Part shown: positions 21,667-33,999 of the stretch, one piece after another
Numbering within the stretch: position 1 is the first letter of the stretch
Layout of the letters: every line of letters starts with the position of its first letter
Assembly (NCBI GenBank): GCA_905221605.1
Contig: CAJNDS010000143.1
Coordinates: 1-64,000, forward strand
Source of the DNA: Symbiodinium natans
Taxonomy: Eukaryota; Sar; Dinophyceae; Suessiales; Symbiodiniaceae
Direction of reading: 5' to 3'
DNA length: 64,000 nucleotides
The notes under the pieces: model-generated
Databases searched by the model: none
Told to the model about the DNA's origin: nothing
What the model saw: the letters and a program-made list of their open reading frames with translations, nothing else
Position numbers and translations under genes: made by a program

Positions 21667-24457
21667 TGAAAAACATGCCTCTAGGGTCTATTTAAGTCGA
21701 TTCAGCATTCCTCGGTTTCTAGAATCTGCTCGACTGCATCCGCTGCATAGCGCAGCTCCAAGACGATGTTGCAGCCTTGACCGACCCGTTTCCGACGTAG
21801 CGGACAAAAGTCCATGCCACCATCACTCATGACCTCGGCCACATGCAATCACCGTGCTCCTCATAAAGCAGCATGCATAGTTCACGACACTCCACATAAA
21901 GTATGAGGTGGCTTTTGAAAGATCTTGCGCTTTCAACGCGTGCCTGAAACAGCAATCAGGGCAGCCGTCAGATGCCTTGGGCATCTTGCGTCAGCCCGTG
22001 CCTTGCTTCTGGCCATTTCACTCGGAGGGCAAATGCCCATGTCTTCTTACATTGGCGCGGCACGCGCCACTGGAAAAGCCACCTGTTCAGGTGGTGAAAA
22101 TTTCCCGTGCTTCGCTTCAAGGCTGCAATCCAGCACGCCAGAGAAGTCGATATCCAACAGGCTTGCACATGCAGTACAAGCAATATTTTAGGGCAATCTC
22201 GGCGACTTTGATTGCGGATGGAGGATATCAAGCCCTGACATCTCACACAGAGCATCCCCGCCATAGGCGGAACAGATGCCTCATGAGAAACTACCCCTCT
22301 GGTTGTCCGTGTGGCCTCCTCAGTACGTGCGGAAATTGGTCTGGGGTCACCCACTTCTCGCCTGCACTGAACATGACTTGGACCGATCCCGCAGGGAGCA
22401 CGTAGCCCATCTGTGGCGCGTCCTCATCAGTGGAAACTGACAATTCCGTGTCAGGAACACAATCGCCCTATTCAGCCTGGCCATTCTGGATCACATTGGG
22501 TTCACTCGAGAGTTTTGCGCACAGCAATGGCAACACAAAGCCGAAAACAACAAGAAGGCAACAGGCTCGTTTGCCCCTTTGGAACGGCTCGCATATGTTT
22601 TAATGGAACTGTGCAAAAACCCGATGTTTCTTCATTGCAGCAGCTTGGAGGGATCACAATGTCTAAAACTCTACTCTGTGTCGTTCAGAGGCGCTCTCAT
22701 AGGGTCGAGCAGTTCACTGCACTCAGAGGCCTGTAACACTTTAGGAATCTCCGATAGAACCATTCATAGCGGATTTCTTGAAAGGCGACTGGAGTAAGCC
22801 GCTAGCTTCTCCTGTCGCTCAGAAGTGCACATTGAAGCCGTAAGTGGTGGGAGTGAAGATTGAAGCTTTGACTAGTGGGAAAACGCATCCCAGCTTTCAA
22901 GTCGGCATAAACGTCTTGTCTTAGATGTTAGTTCCCTCCACCGATAACGCACATGTAACGTTCATTTGCTTGGGCATGGGTACTATATTCGCAGACGCAG
23001 CTTACTCTGAAGAGCATCTTCTATTGCTCCGATTGCCCATGCCATGGGCAACATGAATCTGTCTTGGGCATGACTCCACAACTTGTTTATTTCCCCGAAA
23101 AAAGGCGAGCCATGGTGGCCGGATGATTGCCGGACGGGTGGGACGCGACGATGGAACTTGGGCTCCCTTTATGGCTCCTTCTAGCTCGAGGGTCCCTTGT
23201 CAGAATTACCGAGCTCGTCGAAGCGAGATGGCAATTCTGTCACCACGCTTGAGCTGTTATCAAGCACCTTGGGATGATCAGTGCCAATATCCTGAGGCTC
23301 CCAGGGAGCGCATAGTTGGGAGGTCTGTGGGCCTCGTCTGTTGCAATCACAACTGCTTCCAAAAAGAACCTCGATTGCAACCCCGAGCAGCCAGAAAACT
23401 CTTAGGAACAGAGCTACCCCACACACACACTAAAACGACCCTCCGTTTAAATTTACCTCCAAAAGAGTCCTCGTCAAGGACCTTCTTCACGACCCCATCC
23501 GTGCACCACATTCCCTGGCTTTTGCTCCAGATGTGAACCTGAGTCAATGTTTGGACATGACCAGCACATTGCAACATCTATTGGGCAAGCCCAGACACAC
23601 AATGATATGAGCGAAAGCACTGCGAACGCTCCTTGATCTCATGCTTGCGCGACAGGCTATGACAGAAGTAGCAGCTCAAAAGTATCAGCAGGCCTTCTCT
23701 CCACTCACGTAACCGGCTGTTGACGCAGTAGACTGCAACGAATCCTTGAACAAATGCTGCGAGATTTGATTGGAAATCACACCAGCATGAACAGCAACAA
23801 GCGCTCTGCCCTTGCTGCAAACCCCTGCAACCCTCTGCCTGCACAGCGACCAGTTCTTTCGTAGCGGACGCATCAGCAAAGGACATCTGCACCAAGGAGA
23901 AATGCGACGTAGCGGGACACTTGTTGAGGTTGAGGTTGAGGATTATTGAAAGGCCAGTCAGAATTTGAAAGCTGCACCTACAGACCCTGTCTGCCCCTCC
24001 AACCAAGGCTTCTTAGCAGCTTGTTTCGGATCTGGACAGAGCAGAGCAGTTGTTAAGGCTACACACAGCCCAGCTCAACTGCTGCAGAATCTGATACTAT
24101 GCACAGGTGACTAAAGGCTCGAAACCACACCGGGAGCACTAGCCTCGTGCTCCCTGCCGTCTTTGACAAACTTCCCTGAGCGGCGCTGGGTTTCCTCACA
24201 CGAGCAAGGTGAGAGATCTCTCAGAGCACTGTGGGGGAAGTTCAGGGGGAATGTCAGGGGAAGTTCAGTGAAACTCCGGTAAAACAAACCGGTAAGGGGC
24301 AAGCTTTCTAGCAGTTAAGCGTGCAGAAGTCCTCCGAAGCAAGTCTTCTCCACAAGGCAGCCGCCGCGTTCTCCGCGGTTTCCTTCGCCTCCTTGATGCC
24401 TCGCTTGTGATGTTGAGATGCAATTCACGAGGCTTTTCCCACGACTTTGCACCTTTG
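21663..24457. other. No secure gene; ambiguous open frames
   Basis: At 21908-22405 three frames (two plus, one minus) are open for 85-165 codons, and I cannot tell which, if any, is used. At 23660-23890 a minus frame reads MSFADASATKELVAVQAEG followed by a Cys-rich hydrophobic segment and could be an exon. No repeats stand out. Confidence 0.3.
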
Positions 24458-25081
24458 TCAGACTTTGTCAGAGAGGTAGGCTAGCATGGCGTTAGCATGG
24501 CTACCCCTTGGAACCCAGAGGCCTTGGTATCTGAGGCAATGCTTTCGCAGCTCAGCGCTTGCTTGACGAATCTGCTCCTTCAAACAAAAACGCTTGAGCC
24601 GCGCCAACGCTCCACAGGTGTGCCGGAATATCTGCTGTCCTCGACTTTCCGCAGCTCTGCCATACTGCGAACTGCCTGCGTTTTCGATTGGAACGACCAG
24701 ACAAAAGTGCACTCCATGCAGAAGGGTTCCTGTGGAGTGGGGGTCTGGAGGTGGGGGGTCAAGTCTCCAAGCGTTCGCTGTGTCGCTCGGGTGTGAAAAC
24801 CACATTTTCGCATCGCCAAGAGAGAACAAAAGTGCCAAGGACAAATGCGGTTTTCTCAGGGCCATTAAGTCACTGGGATCAAGTAACAAGTATCTCTCGG
24901 AATTCGTGTCCAATCTCGTAATCGCTTTCGGGGCCTGATCGTGTTTTCGCATGTCAAACCTGCTGACAGTTAAGGGGCACCGAACCTCCTGCAAGGGCCT
25001 CCATGCAAGTCCTCGAGGGGTCCCCGCAACACCATTGCTCTTAAACTCACACACATCGGTTCCTTGCAGAAGTCCAGTCAC
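24458..25081 (-). CDS. Open frame of 207 codons, unknown
   Basis: This is one of the longest non-repetitive minus frames in the window. The C-terminal part is basic and helix-like (RLKRFCLKEQIRQASAELRK). The middle contains a plausible folded segment (SERYLLLDPSDLMALRKPHL). The central PPPPDPHSTG part looks less protein-like, so the frame may cover two exons and an intron. A plus frame of 114 codons overlaps it. No family is recognised. Confidence 0.3.
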   Translation of the reverse strand: MTGLLQGTDVCEFKSNGVAGTPRGLAWRPLQEVRCPLTVSRFDMRKHDQAPKAITRLDTNSERYLLLDPSDLMALRKPHLSLALLFSLGDAKMWFSHPSDTANAWRLDPPPPDPHSTGTLLHGVHFCLVVPIENAGSSQYGRAAESRGQQIFRHTCGALARLKRFCLKEQIRQASAELRKHCLRYQGLWVPRGSHANAMLAYLSDKV

Positions 25082-26083
25082 GCGGTGCTCATTAATAAGT
25101 CTTCACGCTGGCTCGCAATGCGCCTCGTCTCGCATCCTCGGCTCTGATGTCCCGGAAAAGCGGCGCAAAGCTGCCTCTTGTGGGCACTTTTTCTGGAATT
25201 TCTGTATTGGAGTCCCCAGTGCACTTGGCTATGTCTGGCTTGCGTCTGCATCGGATCATCTCTGATCATATTCCCCAGTTCGGGATGTCTTGCGCCTCAG
25301 CCATTTCAGTGATACCACTTTTGCGTGTCCTGACAGGATCAGAAGCGCTTGCTGGCCACTTGTGGTCAGCACGAGGATATCACAGATCAGGGAGAAAAGT
25401 CCTGTAGTGCTCAATTTCCTCTCGCATCATTGCATCCGCGACTGCTCTGACTTTCTGCTCGCATGCAGCCACCTGGACAGCAGAAACAGCATGCAAGCGA
25501 AGGCTGCCAAACAGCCTCTACCAAAATCAAACGTTTTGTTGAGCCATGGGAAACCTCATACGTTGAGCGGCAACCTGACACGTTCAGAAGACAAACCAAC
25601 CTGGAGACCCCACACAAGCCGCACCCTGTGATCCACTTCATCCAGCAGCTGACCTGAGCTTCGGCAACACATGACGACCAGCATCGGCACAAACAACTGG
25701 GGTGTAAACCTGCGTGGTAGCTAGTGCTAGGACGGATTTGATATACGGGATACGTGGTCATGATTCCGATGGCATCAAACGTTGATGTGTGTGGGGCCTC
25801 GTATGTCGGCATGAGCCGCTACTAGCGACCAAGCAGCACAGCGTCTTGCCAAGGAGTACAGCGCCCAAGTCCTGAGCACTGATATATGTTGCAGTCCGGC
25901 CGGAACACCAGAATAACCAAGAAACTCATTGCAAAACAGAAGTTTGGGAGCTTAATTTGCATAGAAACTTGGAGAAATCAAATCGAACGAATCAGGCTCT
26001 GAAGCCTGACCAAGGCTCCCCCATCAACCGTGTGAGTTCTGCGGCCTTCACGTGTCTGCTCAGATATAAACCGCGCACACAAC
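25082..26083. other. No secure gene
   Basis: Overlapping frames on both strands (for example 25411-25812 minus, 25290-25631 plus) have no motif or repeat. Confidence 0.3.
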
Positions 26084-26086
26084 TCA

Positions 26087-26116
26087 CAAGGGGGGCGGGG
26101 GGGGGGGGTGAGGGCG
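26087..26116. repeat. G-rich tract
   Basis: A GGGGGGC block runs directly into 13 consecutive G and then TGAGGGCGG. It is capable of G-quadruplex formation on the plus strand. It lies just downstream (minus-strand sense) of the exon at 26190-26344. Confidence 0.8.
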
Positions 26117-26189
26117 GTTGCTGGAAGCCCACTTTAGCGAACTGTTCGCATGCATCCTGAACCACATTGCGCATCTTCTCTCTCGTCCT

Positions 26190-26640
26190 GAGGCGCTAAG
26201 CCAATCCCCGAAGCAGCCAGCACGCGTCTCTGCAATAATGTCACCTAAGATCATCCCTGCGTCAATCCCCGCCTGAACTGCGCAAATGTCCAGGAAGTAA
26301 AGAGCATCATCGAGCTCATGGATAGCTTCTGCCCAAACCGGCATGATGCTAGCAAATTGGAATCCTGCAGGTCAGCGGTCTCCGACAGCTCGGACAACAG
26401 AGTCGGCACGACTTAGCAAGAATCCAGAACACCCTTTGAGCGTCTAAACACCTGTCCTCGGTTGCCTTCGCGTCCTCCTGTTGGCAAGCCTAGCAAGTCC
26501 AACAACACTTGCACATGCGATCGCAGGTGCACGCGACATACGCCCAAAGGTGCAGAGACAAAGCTCTGGCGCTGCAGGCCTTGAAGGCGATCGCAAGCAA
26601 CACTGATCGTTCCAGGGCGGCATAGGCGAATGAAAAGCCT
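26190..26640 (-). CDS. Two exons of an unknown minus-strand gene
   Basis: Exon one, about 26640-26456, reads RLFIRLCRPGTISVACDRLQ and continues basic and hydrophobic to an ACAG|GT donor. Exon two, about 26344-26190, reads MPVWAEAIHELDDALYFLDI, then a Gly/Ile/Ala-rich helix-like segment and a Trp-containing end. Both have strongly protein-like composition on the same strand. They may be consecutive exons, but the join was not resolved. No recognised domain. Confidence 0.42.
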
Positions 26641-26674
26641 TTGGAGAGCACTTCCTAACTGCACCTAACTGCAA

Positions 26675-27220
26675 CTAACTGCAACTAACGGACCTGTCAA
26701 TCCGAGAGTTCCTGAAAGGCTGAAATGCTGCAAATTGGAAGCGCCTGCAAAATGGCTATGGTCTTGGCATCTCAAACCCCCACGAGCCAGAACCGCATAA
26801 GGCACCCGAAGCAAGGACTGTCATTCAGACGGTGTCCGCATGCCCAAAACTTGCCTGGAGCTACTCACGTCTCTCGCCGGCATGCATGTGGGCAGCAGGC
26901 TCAGCTCCACCTCGACGTGTGATGGAAGCAAATCTTCTTAAAAGTCTCACGTGTTTGCCCCAGCCCACTTCAGCCCCCCTGCGAGTGTCGTTGTGACATG
27001 TTGCTTGCTGCTGCTGTTGCTGCCGCTGGTAGTGTGTTGGTCAGAGCGGCATGTGTGGGAAACACGCCCTGCGCCTGTGTGCAACAGCACGGCAACGACA
27101 GCATTGCTTCCAACATTGTCGAGCTGTCCCTACACTCTGAACTCGCAATGGGACTTCTTGTCTCGAACTACCTGCAAGAAAACTCAAAAGCTCTCTGCTG
27201 CTTAGCTAACTTCGGCTCTC
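26675..27220. other. No secure gene
   Basis: A plus frame at 26998-27231 starts with a hydrophobic Ala/Val segment and is open for 77 codons, but nothing supports expression. No repeats. Confidence 0.3.
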
Positions 27221-27237
27221 TCAGACTTTAACTGTTT

Positions 27238-27472
27238 CATGCGGTTGTGCCTCTTCCTCGAGAGCCGCCCCACTCAGGAAGGACTCCAGCGGCACAGGCT
27301 CTGAGCGAGCGAACCTGCAGAGGGCATTCCTTTTTTGGACGGTTGGGAGAGAAAAAGGGAGAGCGCTGAGCTTATCCTCTGTTGTGGCTCTGTGTGGAAA
27401 ATATTGTGAGGAAGCAAGCTCTTTCAGGTTTGCATCATTACGTGGTTGTTGTTCAACATTTATTCCCGCCAA
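27238..27472 (-). CDS. Candidate exon, acidic C-terminal part
   Basis: The minus frame (ATG at 27472) includes RSEPVPLESFLSGAALEEEA and ends HETVKV. Composition is protein-like, particularly in the second half. It could be an internal exon of the same minus-strand cluster as the 26-kb exons. No domain is recognised. Confidence 0.28.
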
Positions 27473-28197
27473 AATGGACTTGCTTCGCGGGTGAAGGTGG
27501 AACTCTGAAACAGATAGCCCGATCCAGAGCCAGCGAATGGCGTCTGAAAGTGAACGGACTAATGCTAGTGGTGGTGGTGCTGCTGGTTGCTGCTGGTCCC
27601 CATGCTGCGAAGTGTCTGTAGCGGAAAGGACGACTCGCCCGCTTTGAAAGCTCTTGTGGACTTGTGGACTCGAATGTCACATGTGAAGAACTCAGGAAAA
27701 GCCTTAGCGGAAAAAATTCCACGGTTTCTACATGGTTGCAACCATCATGTTAGAAATGCATCATGATATTATGATATTGCGGTTGCTTCCACAAATTTGC
27801 TCGATGCTTCTTCGTTCTCTCGTGCTCTGCTTTCTTATACTTTTAAATAAACCATTTACATATAAGACATTCAACAAACATAAACGCTTCGGATAGCAAC
27901 CTCGAGAAAGTACGGACGCTATGGGACGCAAAACTTGCGGACACACACACAACAAGGAACACGTTACAAGAAATGAAGAAGTGCCAAGGTCGAACGAATG
28001 ATCCAAACCCTCCGGAGGCACGTTGATAGGCGAGCGTTGGTACACAGCTGATTTATACTGGATCGAATTCAAAGGCATAGCGCACTAGGTACAAACCCAT
28101 GAAAGTCTCTGTTCAGACGAAAGTAACGCGGAAAGATTGCAGCATTTGGAGAAATTGTCAATGCTTTAGAGAAGCCTGAGAAGAAAGAAAGAGCACA
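27473..28197. other. No feature; 5' flank of the copia relic
   Basis: AT-richer DNA with short frames. I looked for a long terminal repeat matching sequence near 30850-31250 and saw none by eye. Confidence 0.35.
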
Positions 28198-30843
28198 ATG
28201 GCAATGGACTGGAGGAGTGCACGGACTTGTGCAGACAGCAGCAGTGCGGAGGATCGGGACCTGTTCGTGGAGAGAACCTATACTCGGACTAACCGTGTGC
28301 GCCCGGAACCATGTCACTGTACAGCCTCAGGTGACATACTGTTCAAGAAGAAGAAGAAGAAGCCAATGAACCGGCAGCAATCAGGAACTGGCAGGACTAG
28401 CGGACGCTAATAGACCAGGACTCGCAAAAGAGTAGCGGCTGAGTAGCGGTTTGAGGCAGGGGCATCTTTGAAGGAATGGAAGTGATGAGCGAAAGAAGTG
28501 CCAGAACATGGAGCGAAGAGAATACGCACGGCCGAATCGTCACCACACGAAGAATGTTTCGATACTCTGTGCACACGAGAAATATTTAGCAGAAGACGAT
28601 GTGAAGGAGAAGGAGATGTGGAGTATGAAGAAACGGAAGAAATCTCACGGCGACGAAATAACTAACGAACAAGGAGAGAATCCAAGTATATTGCCAGCAG
28701 AGCAGTGGGACAAAGTCGATGAAGAAGCAGCTACTGAAGAACTTAACAGACTAGACTGAGCAAAATTGGAGTTCTGAAAGCACCCCAAAACTTGCCCAGT
28801 ATCAGCGGCAAAAGAGAGACAATGCCGAGTCGTTCGTAGCGCGAGAGCACAGAGGCGCCGAGAGCACACCAGAAATCTTCTCAACCATAGCCACCAAACA
28901 GCTTCAAAACTGGATATTCTATGCATCTGATGTCATCTGATCATGGAATTGAAGTTGGCTATTCTTGACACCAAGGACGCCTACTTACAAGTAAGGCAAC
29001 TTGAAAAAGTGGCGGTGATGATCTCAGAATGGATGAGAAAGGCAGCTCATCACCTGGTAGCGGGAAATCGGAGCAGTTAGGCTCTGACTTTTCTTAGCAT
29101 GTCACGGCACTTGGAAGACACAAAGACGAGACCACTGGTAGTCTGTTCATAGACGGCGAACTGTTAGCAGGTGTGATGGAAACGAAAGTACATCTTTCAC
29201 TTTCACCGAGGAACAGCCGAAGGAAAGTATGTGAAGGCAGTAGTGGAACAGTACGAGCTCAAAAGGGTCAAGCCAAAGCTGCACCGATTTCATGAAGGAA
29301 GCCAAAAGCAAAGAAGTGGAATACGCCGAAACAAAGACATTCAAGTCTGAATTAGGCAGCGTTTCGCAGTTGAGCCATGATCGGCCTAGTTTTCAATTTT
29401 GCACCAAAACTCTTGCCGCTTCGAAGGCAAAGCGTTCACAGCAAGCGTCACGATGCTTGAGACACTTAATCTACCTGGAACGGCAAACGGAGTAATCTCG
29501 ATGAAGTACACTCAAAAGGGAGAGCAGCTGATCCATGACCCAAGGAAGCCCGAAAGAAGAAGACATCGAGACGAAACATGAAGTGCATTTGCAGCGGTCA
29601 AGACGCAGAGGAAAAGCACATTAATCGCAGTTTATCCTTGTGAATGCACCGGCATTAAGCTTTTCAAGTTGCAAGGCAGAATTATGTGTTATGTCAAACT
29701 CTGCAATTTGCAAAGACTTCGTTAGATTGGATGGCGGTATCTGCGATAGCAACCGAGGAGAGCGCAGACAAAGCAAATGGAAAGTATGCATAGAATCTTT
29801 GCTCTTCTTGGATCAGACGTCGACCACGACAAGGTCAGAACTGGAACGAATTGGAAGAGTACAAGATGAACACGTTGAAAGAGTTTGCAGAGCTTGCTAG
29901 GTCTGCATCGCAGCAGGTTCTGCAGCCGTATCGGCGCAAGAGCAGCCTGACACGTGAACAAAGGTGGAGACGCAGCGCTCGCCATTTGGGTATCCCAGTG
30001 CTGTTTGAAGGAAATGGCGATTGGGAGAGATGGGACGAACCGCAGGAACAACGAACCCGAAGGAGAAGAACTGTGGAGACGGAAAACCTCATCCCAAACT
30101 GGCCAACAGCAGAAGCAGGGGCACAAGCATCACACCAAGCCAAGAGAAACCGCAGGTGATCTGCAACACGAACTGTGTACCATCTATTTCTGTGTCATGT
30201 GTGTGGACGAGAGCATTGAGGTCATTGAAAGTGTGTAGCAATCACACGCGAAATCCACACCCTACGCGGATACACACTCTGCTCTACCAACCCCAGTGGA
30301 CAATGGATGGCAGGCCACCACGCAGGAACTGTTTGAATAAACGTCCCGAACATGAACGGGCGAGAAAGCCCAATGCAGCTGCAGAGGCTAGCGTCAGAAG
30401 ACACGAACAGCACCGTGACGCTGGAGTAACCCACAGCAACAAGATGATCTACGGATGGAGGATCGGCCCTGGCCAAAACGGTAAAGACTTGTGAATCGGA
30501 AAGTGTATCACGGCAGCCATCCATTTCAGCTTCTAACAAAGTCTCGCTTGAAGCAAGAGAAAGAAGAGAGCAATGGACATGTAGGATATTTCACTATGAA
30601 CTTGGAGAACTTTCAATAATCGAAAAAATTATTTTTATGAGAAAGCAGTTGCATGAAATACTGCAGCGAATGCGGAGATTGGAGTTGCCAGTCCATGAAA
30701 GAGTGGATTCACAAGCATTACAGCTGAGAAAGGCGTGCAGCACCGAAAGCATACGAAGCACAACGAAAAGCTTCTTGAAGAAACGGTCCACCTCAAGGGT
30801 CACAAGGAGTGAGAGCTGCGAAGAGTTTCACCTGAACAACTGA
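28198..30843 (+). mobile_element. Degenerate Ty1/copia retrotransposon (reverse transcriptase/RNase H relic)
   Basis: AG-rich plus-strand DNA carries broken polyprotein pieces in order. 28508-28759 reads Lys/Glu-rich and ends with AEQWDKVDEEAATEELNRLD. 28943-29075 has the reverse transcriptase A-box LAILDTKDAYLQV. 29230-29290 reads GKYVKAVVEQYELKRVKPKL. 29310-29490 contains LSHDRPSFQFCTKTLA, corresponding to the copia RP(D)I-F block, followed by a LRHLIYL-like segment. About 29655-29690 has ALSFSSCKAELCVM, the RNase H ALSS-AE-like block. Stops and frameshifts separate the pieces. No LTRs, primer-binding site or integrase zinc finger are visible. An old, inactive copy. Confidence 0.75.
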
Positions 30844-31737
30844 AACGAAATAAGCTGAAACAAACGACCATGCGTCCTCTTTCAAGTTGGTTGGCAGAGT
30901 AGGATGAAGCTCTACTGTGGCAGCATGGAGTGAAAGAGGGACACTCACACATCACACCCGTGACTTCAAGGTGGAACGGTTTGTTGAAGACTGGAATAGC
31001 ATGTAACCCAGATGAAGCGGGAGTGAAAGTACCTCTGAAAACTTGAATATACTTCCATTAACCGGAGAGTCCTTCATCATTTTGCCTAAAGTTGGCATGC
31101 ATGATGAAGCTGTGAAGAGGGGTGCCCCATCATTAACTTAACTTGAGACCTATGTGCAGCCGAAAGAGCGTGCCAATGCCTACGAGGGTTCCGCGGTTGA
31201 GAGGTCATCGATACCCTTAGTTTCCTCTCAGCTGAACCCGAGTTGTTTCGGAACGCTGTAGCCGGGGCGTCTACATGGTGATTCGGACGGATGCCATGAC
31301 CAAAACATCAAATGGGCCCGCAGGGTAGTTGAGCTTTGTAGCACAGCATGCCACGACAGACACTCCAAGTCCTATGGCCAAAGATCAGAAGAGCGAATGT
31401 GGGTCGAAAGCCCAGGGCCTGTGGTCTGGGTCGGGAGCTGGGGGCTGGGTGGAATGCGGTTCGGAGCTGTAGATTCTTAGATTCGGTCCACTGGCAGGGA
31501 CACGAAATCAAAAGCTTGTGTTCCAGTTGCAGCGTCGCTGACAGCCTGTTCATCCATACTGTACTACGTCGAAGACACAGGCTTTTTGCTCAACCCTCGT
31601 GTGTTTGTCCAATTGATGCCGGGAAACGTTGAATTCACCATGGAGCCGCCGTTGTAATCACCGACCTCCATCCTCAGAACACTCCCCCTTATCTGCGTCT
31701 GCGCTCCGTGTTCTTGACCCCGCCCCCCCAAACCCTG
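30844..31737. other. No secure gene
   Basis: This may include the eroded 3' end of the copia relic. Overlapping frames at 31308-31630 have no motif. Confidence 0.35.
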
Positions 31738-31935
31738 ACCAGGGGAGGAGAAGCCCTAAACTCAACCCTAAACCCTCAGCCCCGAACCCTAAACCCCAGC
31801 ACTTCATTCCACCATGAACTACAGGGGGCGAAAGGGGAAACCCAGAATCTTCACCCTGAACCCTGAACCCTAAACCCACCACGACATACATGAGAGAGAG
31901 GGGAAACCCTAAACCTAAACCCTCAACCCTGAAGC
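31738..31935. repeat. Interstitial telomere-like tract (CCCTAAA orientation)
   Basis: CCCTAAAC, AACCCTGA and AACCCTAAACC units are scattered with interruptions. This is a degenerate form of the CCCTAAA telomere repeat used by dinoflagellates and plants. Minus frames give the Gly/Leu/Phe/Arg-rich periodic peptide typical of such tracts. Confidence 0.75.
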
Positions 31936-32055
31936 TTGAACCACCCCAAACAAGCCATGAACGGGACAGAGTGTACATCCGAGTGGTACATGCAGTGATG
32001 CCCTGTGGATTCAGATGAGCAGCTTCAAGCTCCAGGGATCACTTCTGTCAACCTC

Positions 32056-33870
32056 CTGCGGGATCTCGAAAAGAAAAGCCTGGTCCCACTCGGGATTGTT
32101 TTGGTCCTCGACACACGGCAGCACAATTCCCCTCCACCTGCTCGTAAAAATGAAGCCATCCATTGTTGTGAGACGACATCGGTCACCCGGGCGTCCTTCA
32201 ACCAAAACGTCTTTGCCGAGCAAACCTCGGCAGCATTCAAAGGGAACGCACGTTTTGCTTCTTGCACGGGGCGAAGCTTCACAAAGTCGAACAGCATGCC
32301 ATCAAACGGACAAAGCCACAATCAAAAAAACTCCACCTGCAGGAAGTCCTATACAGTTCGACATGCTTTTATGACAGGCCGCATTCAGGAACGTGTCGGG
32401 AGTTTTGACATGATTGGAGCGTGTGTCCGGTTTCGACTTGCAGCCAATGTGCCGGCGTCGAGCCACAACAAAGAAGAACACGCACAAAGGGGTCGACTAT
32501 GTCGATGCCTTCCAGGCAATGCGCACGATGCTCCGCCAATGTTCATGGTCCATGGCACGAGCAGTTCCATATGCATATCGGCCACTCGGCACTAAGAATA
32601 TGCGCTGACTGAATTTTCACTTGAAACCACAACAACAAAACCTCGGACGTTGCAAGCAAAGAATGCTCGAAAGTTGTTGAATCACGTACAGCGGAACAGC
32701 GAAACCCTCGGTCTTTGCCTGGTGCATTATTCGGCAACGCAGAAGCTCGAAGAACCTGGCTCCCGATGCAGCACATGCCTTCCATCCCCTTGACTAACCT
32801 TCTGCTTGGCAAACACCACCAGACTGACGACTGATCGCTACACTTCTACAATCTACTTGGGGAACTTGCCTCGACGACCACTGCGGAGCTGTTCAGAACC
32901 CGATCCTCACAACATGGTGAAGCCAATCAACTTTACAACAACCATGCTCACTCAAAAGCTTCTCCGCACTTCTCCACGCTCAGGAGCGATCGAACAAGAA
33001 ATCCGTCGATTGAGACGACTGGTTCGGTCCAACACTTGAGCATAGCATGTAGATGCATATAACTTTGTCCCGGTATGGCACGTTCTGAAGAGGAACTCAC
33101 GCGGCTCATCACAGAGTGAGGAGTGGCCTCTTCGGGCTCCAGCAGCGCCAAGATACTCGAAACATGAGCCTTCCAAAAAAGTTTGGAAAACAGCGTGCCG
33201 TTTGGTCTTCTGCAGGGTACTCTGGTCAGAAAGCGCACCTGTCTGCGTGCCTGTAGGAAGCAACAAGCAACCTGCACGGCTTAACTACGAGTGTCATGAG
33301 CCTGGGCCAGGAGCTGGCGCAGAAGGCCGCCGGCCTCCGTCAGCCAAGCCTTGCCAACACCAAGGACAAGCCCAAATACGTCCAGCACTCGCACACAAAA
33401 CCACCTGCCATATCAAACTGAGAACATGAGCGCGGAGAAACACGGAGAATGAACTTGCTGGCACCATTTGCATGTTGCCCCTGCTTTGCCTCTTGCATCT
33501 CTTTGGCAATGTCCTGTCTGGCCACCGAAACCGCAGCATGAAGCAAATGCGGGCTAGGCAGATTCGCTCCGGAGTCCTTGTCAGTTTGGTGCTTCAAGAG
33601 TGCCGGCGGCTTTGAATAGCGCTTCAGGTCACCCAAGGAGTGCAAAGAGTAGATTGCATCTGGAATGCTGAACGTTGTCCCGGACAACCTGGGAAGGCGT
33701 GCAGGAACGCGAAAACGGAAGACTCGAGCCTACACAAAGTACCTGCCAGCATATGTGGCATGCAACAAAAAGGGGCGGATTGATGTTGGACAAGCTGCAG
33801 GAGCACTTTGGCTGTCTGCAGTGCCAAGCTGTACGACAAGCGGCCGAGTTCCTCCTTGGCTATGGATCCA
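32056..33870 (-). CDS. C2-domain protein, multi-exon
   Basis: Minus-strand exon pieces in N-to-C order: about 33870-33795 (GSIAKEELGRLSYSLALQTA, helical), about 33690-33640 (VVRDNVQHSRCNLLFALL after an AG|G acceptor), about 33387-33302 (LDVFGLVLGVGKAWLTEAGG, ending CAG|GC), 32620-32588 (VKIQSAHILSA), 32508 to about 32468 (GIDIVDPFVRVLL after AAG|G) and 32137-32056 (NNPEWDQAFLFEIPQ between CAG|G and CAG|GA). The last three match the first strand, the D-P-Y/F-V loop and the N-P-x-W-x-x-x-F-x-F strand of a C2 domain, a calcium/phospholipid-binding fold. The DIVDPFV form resembles phospholipase C-type C2 domains, but no X/Y catalytic box was found, so the protein is left unnamed. Gene ends are unknown. 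Confidence 0.5.
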
Positions 33871-33999
33871 GAACTTCCGAAAGAGGTTCCGATTATTTGT
33901 TGTGTATTGATGTTTTGCTTCACGGACGTGTATCGCAAAAAGAAGGTCGAGCCGAGAACCCAAAAACAAGCAAAAGGCAATACACGCATGCCCAAATGA

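Noticed and set aside
32056-32620. Calling the C2 gene a phosphoinositide phospholipase C
   Set aside because: DIVDPFV fits that C2 subtype, but no X or Y catalytic box was found in the neighbouring minus strand.
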